Assembly (NCBI GenBank): GCA_045629485.1
Contig: JAZQRF010000317.1
Location: forward strand, 1 to 27,472
Direction: 5' to 3'
DNA: 27,472 nt
From: Pseudopedobacter sp045629485
Lineage (GTDB): Bacteria > Bacteroidota > Bacteroidia > Sphingobacteriales > Sphingobacteriaceae
Below the pieces are notes generated by a model. That model saw nothing but the letters and a program-made list of their open reading frames with translations, was not told the DNA's origin and searched no databases. The position numbers and the translations under genes were made by a program. Below are positions 1 through 8,043 of this stretch, piece by piece; the stretch's first letter is position 1, and the number at the start of each line of letters is the position of its first letter.

Positions 1-591
1 AATGCACACCGGGTAATTGACCGCTTCCATGTTCAAAAACTGGCTTATGATGCCGTACAGGAAACCAGGATAAAATACAGATGGGAAGCGCTGGATCAGG
101 AAAATGAAGCTATTACGGCGGCAAAAACCAACAAGACAAGTTACCAGCCAGAAGTACTTTCCAATGGAGATACATTAAAACAGCTATTGGCCCGAAGCAG
201 GTACTTATTGTTCAAACACCACATCAAATGGTCAGATACACAGAAACAACGGGCAGAATTGTTATTTGAACGATATCCTGAATTAAAGAAAGCCTACCAG
301 ATCTCTTTGAAGCTTGGCGATATATTCAAACTCTGTAAGAGTAAGGAACAAGCATTTAAAAGACTAGCACTCTGGTACAACGAAGTTGAAGAATGTGGCA
401 TTGAATCTTTCAAAACCGTAGCAAGATCTATACAGGCACACTATTTATCTATTTTGAACTTCTTCATCAACAGAAGTACTAATGCATCTGCAGAATCATT
501 CAATGCAAAATTAAAAGCATTCCGGGCAACATCCAGAGGCGTTCGAGACGTTAAATTCTTTTTGTTCAGACTCTCAAAAATCTATGCTTAA
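1..591 (+). CDS. Transposase, C-terminal part (ISL3-like DDE)
   Basis: This is an open frame from the first base of the window to a TAA at 589-591, about 196 residues with the N-terminus outside the window. The start reads NAHRVIDRFHVQKLAYDAVQ, the conserved D-RFHV-K block of ISL3-type DDE transposases (PF01610). The C-terminal block has the NRSTNASAESFNAKLKAFR and RGVRDVKFFLFRL motifs; the E in ASAESFN is the likely final acid of the catalytic triad. Bacteroidota elements of this look are often annotated as ISAon1-type; that label is from memory of the family and not tested. The frame is uninterrupted, so the element may be intact upstream. No neighbouring gene depends on it. Confidence 0.8.
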   Translation, partial: NAHRVIDRFHVQKLAYDAVQETRIKYRWEALDQENEAITAAKTNKTSYQPEVLSNGDTLKQLLARSRYLLFKHHIKWSDTQKQRAELLFERYPELKKAYQISLKLGDIFKLCKSKEQAFKRLALWYNEVEECGIESFKTVARSIQAHYLSILNFFINRSTNASAESFNAKLKAFRATSRGVRDVKFFLFRLSKIYA

Positions 592-599
592 AAATTCTA

Positions 600-628
600 C
601 CCGCCCCCAACAATTCCGCTTGATCCCT
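600..628. mobile_element. Candidate right end of the insertion sequence
   Basis: Just after the transposase stop lies a C-rich block (CCGCCCCCAAC then CCGCTTGATCCC) unlike the AT-rich DNA on its right. Its place 10-40 bases after the transposase and its composition suit a terminal inverted repeat. The left end is outside the window, so neither the repeat nor a target duplication can be checked. Confidence 0.3.
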
Positions 629-765
629 TTTTGGCAAATCCAATTCGAAAAATAAGCAAGTATGCATAAATCAAATTTCAGCATACTATTTTCAATTCAT
701 TAAGAAAGGATTAATTGTCTTTTCCTTTTTTATCTCGTTTAAACAGCTATCTATATTTTTTTTCA

Positions 766-793
766 GGAAACTTTGGAAATGTTAAAAGTTTCC
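766..793. promoter_or_regulatory. Perfect 9-bp inverted repeat, probable TetR operator
   Basis: GGAAACTTT (766-774) and AAAGTTTCC (785-793) are exact reverse complements separated by 10 bases. The repeat covers the -33 box and most of the spacer of the promoter of the TetR gene, the classic position for an autorepressor operator. That TetR-family proteins bind such palindromes is established; that this one is bound by the adjacent regulator is inference. Confidence 0.65.
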
Positions 794-802
794 ATAGTTT
801 TG
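772..802 (+). promoter_or_regulatory. Bacteroidota-type promoter of the efflux operon
   Basis: A TTTG -33 element (772-775) is followed after 19 bases by TAGTTTTG (795-802), an exact match to the TAnnTTTG -7 consensus of Bacteroidota. Transcription would begin about 5-8 bases downstream, leaving a leader of roughly 6-9 bases before the ATG at 816, so the TetR mRNA is nearly leaderless. Confidence 0.7.
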
Positions 803-815
803 GTTCCTTAAATTT

Positions 816-1427
816 ATGGACGAAACCAGAGCACATATTCTCAATGAAGCCGAAAGACTTTTTATGAAATTCGGAATCCGTAGTGTGACTATGGATGATA
901 TTGCAAAAGCCATTGGCATATCCAAAAAAACTATTTATGTAAATTTTAAAGATAAAAATGAACTGGTACACCAGCTTTTCTCTGAAATGTTTAATCAAAA
1001 TGGTTGCGGGATAGAACAGTGTTCTTCTGAAGCTAAAAACGCTGTAGAAGAAGTTTTTGGAATTATGAAATTTTTAAAGCAATGCCTGGCCGGAGTTAAT
1101 CCTATAGTTTTTTATGATTTAGAGAAGTATCATGCCAATACCAATCAAATCATGAAAGAATTTAAACATGAATATATTCTAAACAATATTATTAAAACAT
1201 TAGAAAGAGGAATTGCAGAAGAGGTCTTTCTTCCGGAAATCAATATCGAGATTTTAGCTCACTCCAGGGTGAAACAATTAGACTGGATATTTGAATCTGA
1301 TTTAGTAAGAAGCGGAAAGTTTAGTTTATATGATGTTTTTCTGGAAACTACCTTACACTTTTTAAGAGGCATAGTTACCCCAGAAGGAAACCAAATCATC
1401 AATGAATATAAGAAGACAAATATATAA
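816..1427 (+). CDS. TetR/AcrR family transcriptional regulator
   Basis: The 203-residue protein has an N-terminal TetR DNA-binding domain: a first helix MDETRAHILNEAERLFMKFG, then the helix-turn-helix at about residues 24-47 (VTMDDIAKAIGISKKTIYVNF), with the family's typical K-TIY-NF recognition end. The remaining 150 or so residues are the variable ligand-binding/dimerisation domain and give no clue to the ligand. It is the first gene of an efflux operon, and the next gene starts about 5 bases after its stop, so it most likely represses its own operon through the inverted repeat at 766-793. The ATG at 816 is the first in frame and sits just after a good promoter. Confidence 0.9.
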   Translation: MDETRAHILNEAERLFMKFGIRSVTMDDIAKAIGISKKTIYVNFKDKNELVHQLFSEMFNQNGCGIEQCSSEAKNAVEEVFGIMKFLKQCLAGVNPIVFYDLEKYHANTNQIMKEFKHEYILNNIIKTLERGIAEEVFLPEINIEILAHSRVKQLDWIFESDLVRSGKFSLYDVFLETTLHFLRGIVTPEGNQIINEYKKTNI

Positions 1428-1431
1428 TACA

Positions 1432-2772
1432 ATGACCAGTACAAGAATGCTGTTTACAGCAATAATCAGTTTTGTAGTATCCGGAGCGATGGCCCAAACA
1501 GATACTATAAATAACTATAGTTTTAATTTACAGGAATGCATAAACTACGCTTTAAGAAATCAAACAGCAGTTTTAAATGCTGAAATTGATACCAAGATAG
1601 CTGATGCAAGGGTTAGGGAGACCATTGGAATTGGATTACCACAGGTTAGTGGAAATGCAAATTTTCAAGACTTTTTAAAGGTTCCTACAAGTTTGCTTCC
1701 AGGAGAATTTTTTGACCAGCCAGGAACGTTTATTCCTGTGAAGTTTGGTGTTAAATATCAATCTGGTATTGGAGCAGATATTAGTCAGATATTATTTGAT
1801 GGGAGTTATCTTGTTGGATTAAAAGCATCGAAAACATTTAAAGAACTATCTCAAAGAAATTACACCAGGAGCCGAATTGAAACTAATGTAGCTGTTACTC
1901 AGGCTTATTATTTGGTTTTGGTAAATGAGGAGCAGATTAATTTATTAAATGCAAACATAGAACAGTTGAGAGTACAGCTCAAAGAAACCAAGGCACTTAA
2001 TGAGAATGGATTTGCAGAGAAAATTGACGTTGATAGGTTAACTGTACTTTATAATAACCTATTAACAGAAAGGGAAAATGTTTTAAGATCTCTTCAATTA
2101 GGAAACCAGATGCTGAAATTTCAAATGGGTATGCCAATAGAGAAAAACCTTATTGTGGAGGGTAAAATTGCAGACATAGTTTTTGAGGCTCAACCAGCTT
2201 TTATAGATTCTACAGCTTATAGAAGTAGGATAGAATATGGTTTGGCGGAAACCCAGGTAAAATTAAACGAACTGGATTTAAAAAGGTATAAATCTCAGTA
2301 CCTGCCAAGTTTAGCTGCATTCGGTTCTGGATCTTACCAATTTCAAAGTGATAATTTTAGAGATTTATACGATAACAGATATCCTAATGTTGTCGTTGGA
2401 TTACGACTTAATGTCCCGATTTTTAGTGGTTTCCAAAAATCGAATTTAGTAACCCAGGCAAAATTGGCCGTACAAAAATCGAACAATGATTTGTTTAATG
2501 CCAAGAACTCCATTAATCTGGATATTCAAAACAGCGCAACAACTTATACAAACAGCTTAAGTTCTTTAAATAACCAAAAAAGAAATATGGATTTGGCCGG
2601 TGAAGTGCTAAGAGTTTCTAAAATAAAGTATGATGAAGGAGTAGGATCGAGTATAGAAGTAACCCAGGCACAAACCTCTCTAAAAGAAGCAGAGAATAAT
2701 TATATCAATGCGCTGTATGATGCATTAACTTATAAAGTAAACCTTGATAAAGCCTTAGGCAGAATTAATTAG
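1432..2772 (+). CDS. TolC-family outer-membrane efflux channel
   Basis: From the ATG at 1432 the product is 446 residues, usual for the TolC/OEP family. It begins with a signal peptide (MTSTRMLFTAIISFVVSGAMAQ, cleavage probably after AMA). Two repeated outer-membrane efflux regions follow, rich in long amphipathic helices, with typical blocks such as YALRNQTAVLNAEID near the start, and KIKYDEGVGSSIEVTQAQTSLKEA near the end. It would be the trimeric outer-membrane duct of the tripartite pump with the two downstream genes. An upstream in-frame ATG at 1402 would overlap the TetR gene and place ten extra polar residues before the signal peptide, so 1432 is preferred. Distance to the next gene is 23 bases. 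Confidence 0.9.
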   Translation: MTSTRMLFTAIISFVVSGAMAQTDTINNYSFNLQECINYALRNQTAVLNAEIDTKIADARVRETIGIGLPQVSGNANFQDFLKVPTSLLPGEFFDQPGTFIPVKFGVKYQSGIGADISQILFDGSYLVGLKASKTFKELSQRNYTRSRIETNVAVTQAYYLVLVNEEQINLLNANIEQLRVQLKETKALNENGFAEKIDVDRLTVLYNNLLTERENVLRSLQLGNQMLKFQMGMPIEKNLIVEGKIADIVFEAQPAFIDSTAYRSRIEYGLAETQVKLNELDLKRYKSQYLPSLAAFGSGSYQFQSDNFRDLYDNRYPNVVVGLRLNVPIFSGFQKSNLVTQAKLAVQKSNNDLFNAKNSINLDIQNSATTYTNSLSSLNNQKRNMDLAGEVLRVSKIKYDEGVGSSIEVTQAQTSLKEAENNYINALYDALTYKVNLDKALGRIN

Positions 2773-2795
2773 TAATCACACATAATCAATATAAA

Positions 2796-3884
2796 ATGAA
2801 AAATATAATATTCGCATCACTTATACTGTTTATTACAGCTTGCGGAAATGACCCTAAAGATAAAAAGGCACAACTTGCTGATCTTAAAAAGCAACAGGCC
2901 GAGTTAAATTTAAAAATTGCTGAACTGGAAGCAGAAGTTGGCAACGACAAAAAAGAAGTCGTAAAAAGCATTAGCGTTTATACCGTTAAAGCGAAGAATT
3001 TTAAGAATTACATAGAAATACAAGGTATTGTGGATGCCAAAGAAGATGTTCAGGTTAATCCGGAAGCTGCTGGCGTGATTACTAAAATTAATGTTAATGT
3101 TGGCCAGCATGTTTCTAAAGGACAAGTTTTAGCACAAATTGATGATGCTGTTCTCCGTCAGAATATTGCACAGGTACAAACTCAGTTAGATTTAGCAAAT
3201 AATGTTTTTAGAAGACAGAAGAACCTTTGGGATCAGAAAATAGGTACCGAGATTCAATACCTGAATGCTAAAAGCCAGAAAGAAGGTCTGGAACGCCAAA
3301 TTGCAACCCTAAGACAGCAGGCTGATATGTACAAGATAAGAACTCCGATAAGCGGAACTGTAGACCAGATGGATTTTAAGCTTGGGCAAGCGGTTCAGCC
3401 GGGTATTCCTGGGATCCGTGTAGTTAACGCTAATAATCTTAAAGCAAAAGCATTGGTTTCAGAAACTTACGCAGGTAGGGTAAGTAATGGCGATCAGGTA
3501 AAGGTTATTTTTCCTGATGTAAATGACAGTTTAAACACTAAAATTTCCTTCGCTGCCAAAACAATTGATCCATCTTCAAGAAGCTTTAATGTAGAGGTGA
3601 ATTTACCAAGCAAGAAATCATTCAGGCCAAACATGCTAGCACTCTTAAAGATTGTTGATTACAGTAAAGATAATGCTTTAACAGTACCAATTAAAGCCAT
3701 ACAAAAATCAGAAAAGGGAGATTACGTTTACATCGCCGAGAATGGAAAGGCGAAAAAAGTAGATATTAAAGTAGGTAATGTTTACAACGGAGAGGCCGAA
3801 ATTTTAAGTGGATTAAAGGCCGGAGACCAAGTGGTAACAGTTGGAATAAACACGCTGAATGAAGGCGATACCGTAAAAATATAA
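2796..3884 (+). CDS. RND efflux periplasmic adaptor (membrane-fusion lipoprotein)
   Basis: This 362-residue HlyD/AcrA-type protein begins with a lipoprotein signal; the lipobox is ITAC with Cys16. Residues about 22-52 form a charged coiled coil (KKAQLADLKKQQAELNLKIA) between the lipid anchor and the folded part. A biotinyl-lipoyl-like half (VQVNPEAAGVITKINVNVGQ, then HVSKGQVLAQIDD) follows, then a short hairpin helix pair, the second lipoyl half (YKIRTPISGTVDQ), a beta-barrel and a membrane-proximal domain (LTVPIKAIQKSEKGDYVYIA). It links the RND permease to the outer-membrane channel. It lies 23 bases after the channel gene and 33 before the permease gene, clearly one operon. Substrate cannot be told from this sequence. 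Confidence 0.92.
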   Translation: MKNIIFASLILFITACGNDPKDKKAQLADLKKQQAELNLKIAELEAEVGNDKKEVVKSISVYTVKAKNFKNYIEIQGIVDAKEDVQVNPEAAGVITKINVNVGQHVSKGQVLAQIDDAVLRQNIAQVQTQLDLANNVFRRQKNLWDQKIGTEIQYLNAKSQKEGLERQIATLRQQADMYKIRTPISGTVDQMDFKLGQAVQPGIPGIRVVNANNLKAKALVSETYAGRVSNGDQVKVIFPDVNDSLNTKISFAAKTIDPSSRSFNVEVNLPSKKSFRPNMLALLKIVDYSKDNALTVPIKAIQKSEKGDYVYIAENGKAKKVDIKVGNVYNGEAEILSGLKAGDQVVTVGINTLNEGDTVKI

Positions 3885-3917
3885 GTAGTTAATTACCTGA
3901 AATTTATAAAGGAACTG

Positions 3918-6900
3918 ATGAAAGACGTTCAAAAAGAATTTAAACCCTCAAGTTGGGCGATTGATAATAAAACAGCCATTTATGTAATGTCTGTAATGTT
4001 ATTGCTTGCAGGATACTTTTCTTATGTGGCTTTGCCAAAAGAAAATTTTCCGGAGATATCTATACCCAAAATATTCGTGACTACCATTTACCCGGGAACT
4101 TCTCCTGCCAATATGGAGAACTTAGTCACTAAACAATTAGAGAAGCAAATGAAATCTGTTCAGGGTTTAAAGAAGGTAACTTCTAACTCTTACCAGGATT
4201 TTTCTTTTATTACAGCAGAATTCAATAGTAATGTTGATCTGAAGGATGCAAAGCAACGTATTAAAGATGCAGTAGACAAAGCAAAGCAGGATTTGCCAAG
4301 CGATCTGCCGGATGATCCGGAAGTATTGGATATCAATCTTTCTGATTTGCCAATTATGTATCTAAACGTATCAGGCGATTTTGATCTGAAAAGTTTGAAA
4401 AAGTATGCTGATGATATGGAAGACAGGATCGAATCTTTGCCGGAAATATCGGGGGTGGATATTGTTGGAGCTTTAGATCCCGAAGTCCAGATCAATGTAG
4501 ATATGAATAAGATGGCTGTTGCCCAAATTTCTTTTAGTGATATAGGAAATGCTATTGGTTACGAGAATATTTCTGCTTCCGGCGGAACTGTACCAATAGA
4601 TGGGGTAAGACGTACTTTAAACATCAAAAAAGAATTCGCTTCTGCAGAAGAAATCGCAAATATTGTAATTAAAACACCTACCGGTGCAGCTGTATATTTA
4701 AGAGATATTGCAAATGTTGTTGACGGTTTTAAGGAGCAGGAATCCTATGCCAGGTTGTACGGAAAAAATGTAATTACCTTAAATGTTAAAAAGCGTTCGG
4801 GTGAAAACCTTATTGAAGCTTCTGATAAAATAAGAGACATCATTGCAGAAATGAAGGTTTCTCAACTTCCGCAAGGGCTGGATGTAGTGATTACCGGAGA
4901 TCAGTCTGACCAAACCCGTGTAACCCTACACGATTTAATCAACACCATTATCATTGGTTTTATTTTGGTAACCTTGATTTTGATGTTCTTTATGGGAATA
5001 ACAAATGCATTTTTTGTGGCACTTTCAGTTCCGCTTTCGATGTGTATTGCTTTCCTAATCATGCCTTCAATAGGTTTTACCATGAACATGATTGTTTTAT
5101 TCTCCTTCCTTTTAGCTTTAGGAATTGTGGTGGATGATGCAATTGTGGTGATAGAAAATACCCACAGGATATTTGATAATGGGAAAGTACCCATTAAGCA
5201 GGCTGCTAAAATGGCTGCCGGAGAAGTCTTTTTACCCGTATTATCTGGTACTTTAACCACTTTGGCCCCATTCGTACCTTTAATATGGTGGCCTGGTGTT
5301 ATTGGTGATTTTATGTTCTTCCTGCCAATAACACTAATTATTACTTTACTGGCATCCTTACTTGTAGCCTATATCATCAACCCGGTGTTTGCAGTAGATT
5401 TTATGGAGTCTCATGATGCTGATGAAGTTTATAAGCCAACATTTGATAAAAAAGTTAAAAAGGTATTGATATACTTTGGTATAGCGGCTGTTATAGGCTA
5501 TCTCATTAACTTTGGATTCGGAAACTTTGTGGTAGTGATGGCAATTTTTTATCTTTTACAGCATTTCTACCTGGAAAAAGTAATTAGAAAATTTCAAAAT
5601 TATACATGGCCTAAAGTAGTTGGAAAATACACGAAATTTCTTGATTGGTCTATCCATAGACCTTATACAGTTCTCTTAAGTACATTAGGATTGCTGGTGT
5701 TTTCTATCATCTTTACCATGATCAGGCAACCGAAATTTGTGTTCTTTCCAACTGCAGATCCGAATTTTGTATATGTTTATATCGGTTTGCCGGTGGGTAC
5801 AGACCAGGCGTATACCAATGAGGTTACCCAAGATGTAGAAGAGAAAGTTACCGCCGTAGTAAATAAAATCGGCAAAGAGAATGTTTCTTCTATAATCTCT
5901 AATGTTACTGTAGGCGTAACCGATCCACAGGATGAAGACCAGGGAGATTATCCTAATAAAGGAAAAGTTACTGTTGCTTTTCTAGAATACGGGAAAAGAA
6001 CCGGCCAGCCATCAAGCTATTATTTAGAAGAGATAAGAAAGGCGGTAAAAGATGTGCCCGGAGCAGAAATATCTGTTACCCAGGAACAAGGTGGTCCGCC
6101 AACAGCTAAACCAATAAGTATAGAGATAACAGGAGATGATTTAGATTCTTTAGTGAGTACTTCTGTTAGACTAAAGAATTACCTTGTTGCAAAGAATATA
6201 GCAGGGGTAGAAGAATTAAAATCAGATTTTCAAAATGATAAGCCAGAGATAATTTTTGATATCGACAGGGAGAGAGCTAACAGAGAAGGTATCTCTACAG
6301 GTCAGATTGCGCAAAATTTAAGAACTGCGTTATACGGTACAGAGGTTTCTAAATTCAGAGATTTGGATGAAGATTATGAGATAAATGTCAGATCTATAGA
6401 AAGCCAGCGTAACAGCCTTGATGCCTTAAGGAATCTGAAAATAACTTATCGTGATATGGGTTTGGGAGGAATTATTCGTCAGGTTCCTGTATCATCTTTT
6501 GCCAATATAGATTATGTAAATACCTATGGTGGCATTAAAAGAAAGCAACAAAAAAGAATCATCATCTTATCTTCAAACGTAACCGGAGATGCCAATCCAA
6601 ACGAAGTTGTGGCTAATATTCAACGAGAGATTACCCAATTTAAAATTCCGGATGGTGTACAAATCGTAATGGCAGGAGAGCAGGAGGAGCAAAAAGAAAC
6701 CGGAGTTTTCTTAATTACAGCTTTGATGATTGCATCCTTCCTGATGCTGATCATTTTAGTTATACAATTTAACTCTATCGGAAAACCGCTGATCATTTTA
6801 GTGGAAGTAGTATTTAGCATCATTGGGGTACTATTGGGTATCAGTATTTTTAAAATGGAAATGTCTATCGTAATGATGGGAGTGGGTATTTTGGCTTTAG

Positions 6901-7295
6901 CCGGAATCGTTGTTAGAAATGGAATCTTATTGGTTGAGTTTGCAGATTTAATGATTGACCAGGGAATGGAGCCTTTAGAAGCTGTCTTAGAGGCAGGAAG
7001 AACCCGTATGACTCCTGTTTTGCTTACTGCTACAGCAACAATGTTAGGGCTAATACCTCTGGCAGTGGGGCTAAATCTGGATTTTGCTAAATTATTAACA
7101 GAAGGTAATCCTCATTTATATTTTGGAGGAGATAACGTAGCTTTCTGGGGCCCTCTCGCATGGACAATGATATTTGGACTAATATTCGCTACTTTTCTTA
7201 CTTTGATTTTAGTGCCATCTATGTATCTTATCAGAATAAAAGTAAAGAACAGGTTATTTAAGAAAAATAAAATTACAACTACAGAAATACATTAG
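3918..7295 (+). CDS. RND-family efflux permease
   Basis: The 1125-residue protein is an inner-membrane proton-driven exporter of the AcrB/MdtB/CzcA superfamily. Visible landmarks are the first membrane helix at about 20-38 with the following KENFPEISIP and YPGTSP porter-domain motifs, the TM4 block LGIVVDDAIVVIENTHR with Asp406-Asp407 (the proton relay pair), and the second-half block GIVVRNGILLVEFADL, where Arg1000 stands at the place of AcrB Lys940. Two features differ from AcrB: a pair of extra hydrophobic segments at about 515-552 between the two halves, and an extended TM11-TM12 loop around 1053-1078. It is the last gene of the TetR-TolC-adaptor-permease operon and is followed by a strong terminator. 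Drug versus metal specificity is not decided; the absence of nearby metal genes mildly favours drugs or detergents. Confidence 0.92.
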   Translation: MKDVQKEFKPSSWAIDNKTAIYVMSVMLLLAGYFSYVALPKENFPEISIPKIFVTTIYPGTSPANMENLVTKQLEKQMKSVQGLKKVTSNSYQDFSFITAEFNSNVDLKDAKQRIKDAVDKAKQDLPSDLPDDPEVLDINLSDLPIMYLNVSGDFDLKSLKKYADDMEDRIESLPEISGVDIVGALDPEVQINVDMNKMAVAQISFSDIGNAIGYENISASGGTVPIDGVRRTLNIKKEFASAEEIANIVIKTPTGAAVYLRDIANVVDGFKEQESYARLYGKNVITLNVKKRSGENLIEASDKIRDIIAEMKVSQLPQGLDVVITGDQSDQTRVTLHDLINTIIIGFILVTLILMFFMGITNAFFVALSVPLSMCIAFLIMPSIGFTMNMIVLFSFLLALGIVVDDAIVVIENTHRIFDNGKVPIKQAAKMAAGEVFLPVLSGTLTTLAPFVPLIWWPGVIGDFMFFLPITLIITLLASLLVAYIINPVFAVDFMESHDADEVYKPTFDKKVKKVLIYFGIAAVIGYLINFGFGNFVVVMAIFYLLQHFYLEKVIRKFQNYTWPKVVGKYTKFLDWSIHRPYTVLLSTLGLLVFSIIFTMIRQPKFVFFPTADPNFVYVYIGLPVGTDQAYTNEVTQDVEEKVTAVVNKIGKENVSSIISNVTVGVTDPQDEDQGDYPNKGKVTVAFLEYGKRTGQPSSYYLEEIRKAVKDVPGAEISVTQEQGGPPTAKPISIEITGDDLDSLVSTSVRLKNYLVAKNIAGVEELKSDFQNDKPEIIFDIDRERANREGISTGQIAQNLRTALYGTEVSKFRDLDEDYEINVRSIESQRNSLDALRNLKITYRDMGLGGIIRQVPVSSFANIDYVNTYGGIKRKQQKRIIILSSNVTGDANPNEVVANIQREITQFKIPDGVQIVMAGEQEEQKETGVFLITALMIASFLMLIILVIQFNSIGKPLIILVEVVFSIIGVLLGISIFKMEMSIVMMGVGILALAGIVVRNGILLVEFADLMIDQGMEPLEAVLEAGRTRMTPVLLTATATMLGLIPLAVGLNLDFAKLLTEGNPHLYFGGDNVAFWGPLAWTMIFGLIFATFLTLILVPSMYLIRIKVKNRLFKKNKITTTEIH

Positions 7296-7297
7296 TA

Positions 7298-7327
7298 GAA
7301 GAGGGATTTTCAATCCCTCTTCTTTTT
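7298..7327 (+). terminator. Rho-independent terminator of the efflux operon
   Basis: A perfect 11-bp stem (GAAGAGGGATT / AATCCCTCTTC) with a TTC loop is followed by TTTTT. It starts 3 bases after the permease stop. The opposite strand has no T-run after the hairpin, so it mainly serves the plus strand. Confidence 0.9.
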
Positions 7328-7330
7328 AAG

Positions 7331-7762
7331 TTAAAATCTTTTGGACTGTTCCCAAAGTAAAGATTTAATAGCTATACACTGAGAAAGCTTATTCTCCAGC
7401 AGCATTTTAATTCTCAAGTCGTAATTTTTCTGGATTAAAAGATCTAACTTGTTTTTGAGTACACCTTCTCTAATTAGACATGCTTCGATAATAAATTTGT
7501 TATCATTATTATTGAAAAATGAGCTTAGGATCTTACTAAGATTTCTTTTTCTAATGATACTTTCATCCTCTATAAGCTCAGTAGTAGGTGATAGCAATTT
7601 TTTTATTTCAAGTGCAGAAAGTTCTTTATGTTCTGATATGCTTATTAATACTCGCTGGAGCTCCTTATCCTCTGTGGCCAATGATGCTTTTTCATATCCG
7701 TCTTTATGCCTGTAAAATGTTTCCAGCAACATTTTTAGATCCTCATTCAATTCATCTTCCAT
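7331..7762 (-). CDS. DUF2383-like four-helix-bundle protein
   Basis: The product is 143 residues from the ATG at 7762. It is all-helical and resembles DUF2383 (PA2169-type, ferritin-like fold): an N-terminal helix pair with LNEDLKMLLETFYRHKDGYEKAS and ELQRVLISISEHKELSALEIKKLL, then a second pair with ACLIREGVLKNKLDLLIQKN and LRIKMLLENKLSQCIAIKSLL. The family is often seen with stress genes; its biochemical role is unknown. An in-frame TTG at 7798 would add 12 residues, but the ATG fits the start of the domain better. The gene converges on the efflux operon, with its stop 4 bases from that operon's terminator. The family call rests on pattern similarity and is moderate. Confidence 0.6.
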   Translation of the reverse strand: MEDELNEDLKMLLETFYRHKDGYEKASLATEDKELQRVLISISEHKELSALEIKKLLSPTTELIEDESIIRKRNLSKILSSFFNNNDNKFIIEACLIREGVLKNKLDLLIQKNYDLRIKMLLENKLSQCIAIKSLLWEQSKRF

Positions 7763-8043
7763 TAAGCCTATGATAATATCACAATTTGATTGTTTCAATT
7801 TACAAAGCTTATGCCTTTTGTTTGTTTTTACTTGTATATGGTTAATGATTGATAATTAATCGTTTAAGTATTTAATTCTTCATGGTTTTTTATTTTTTAT
7901 TTTTATTAAAGATCAATTCATCATTGTAAATCTTGTATATTATTCTGGTCATGAATTTTAAATAATATAGAAGATTTAGAATAATTACTTTCTATAAATC
8001 TTAAGCCAGATTATTGTTATTTTACTCCACGATATTTTTAAAT
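7763..8043. other. AT-rich divergent intergenic region
   Basis: This stretch separates the minus-strand DUF2383-like gene from the plus-strand HipA-like gene and must hold promoters for both. I find no exact TAnnTTTG on the plus strand. On the minus strand TAAGCTTTG (about 7802-7810) has the right elements with one extra base between them. No repeat, RNA or further gene was recognised. Confidence 0.4.

Noticed and set aside
1402..1431. ATG start ten codons upstream of the TolC-type channel, overlapping the TetR gene
   Set aside because: Adds polar residues before the signal peptide; the ATG at 1432 gives a normal signal sequence.
4190..5260. Open frames of 101 and 119 codons on the minus strand inside the RND permease gene
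   Set aside because: They lie wholly within a well-supported gene, show no family motif and reflect the codon pattern of the other strand.
8014..8043. TTG start ten codons upstream of the HipA-like kinase
   Set aside because: The extra residues belong to no domain and the ATG at 8044 fits the family start.
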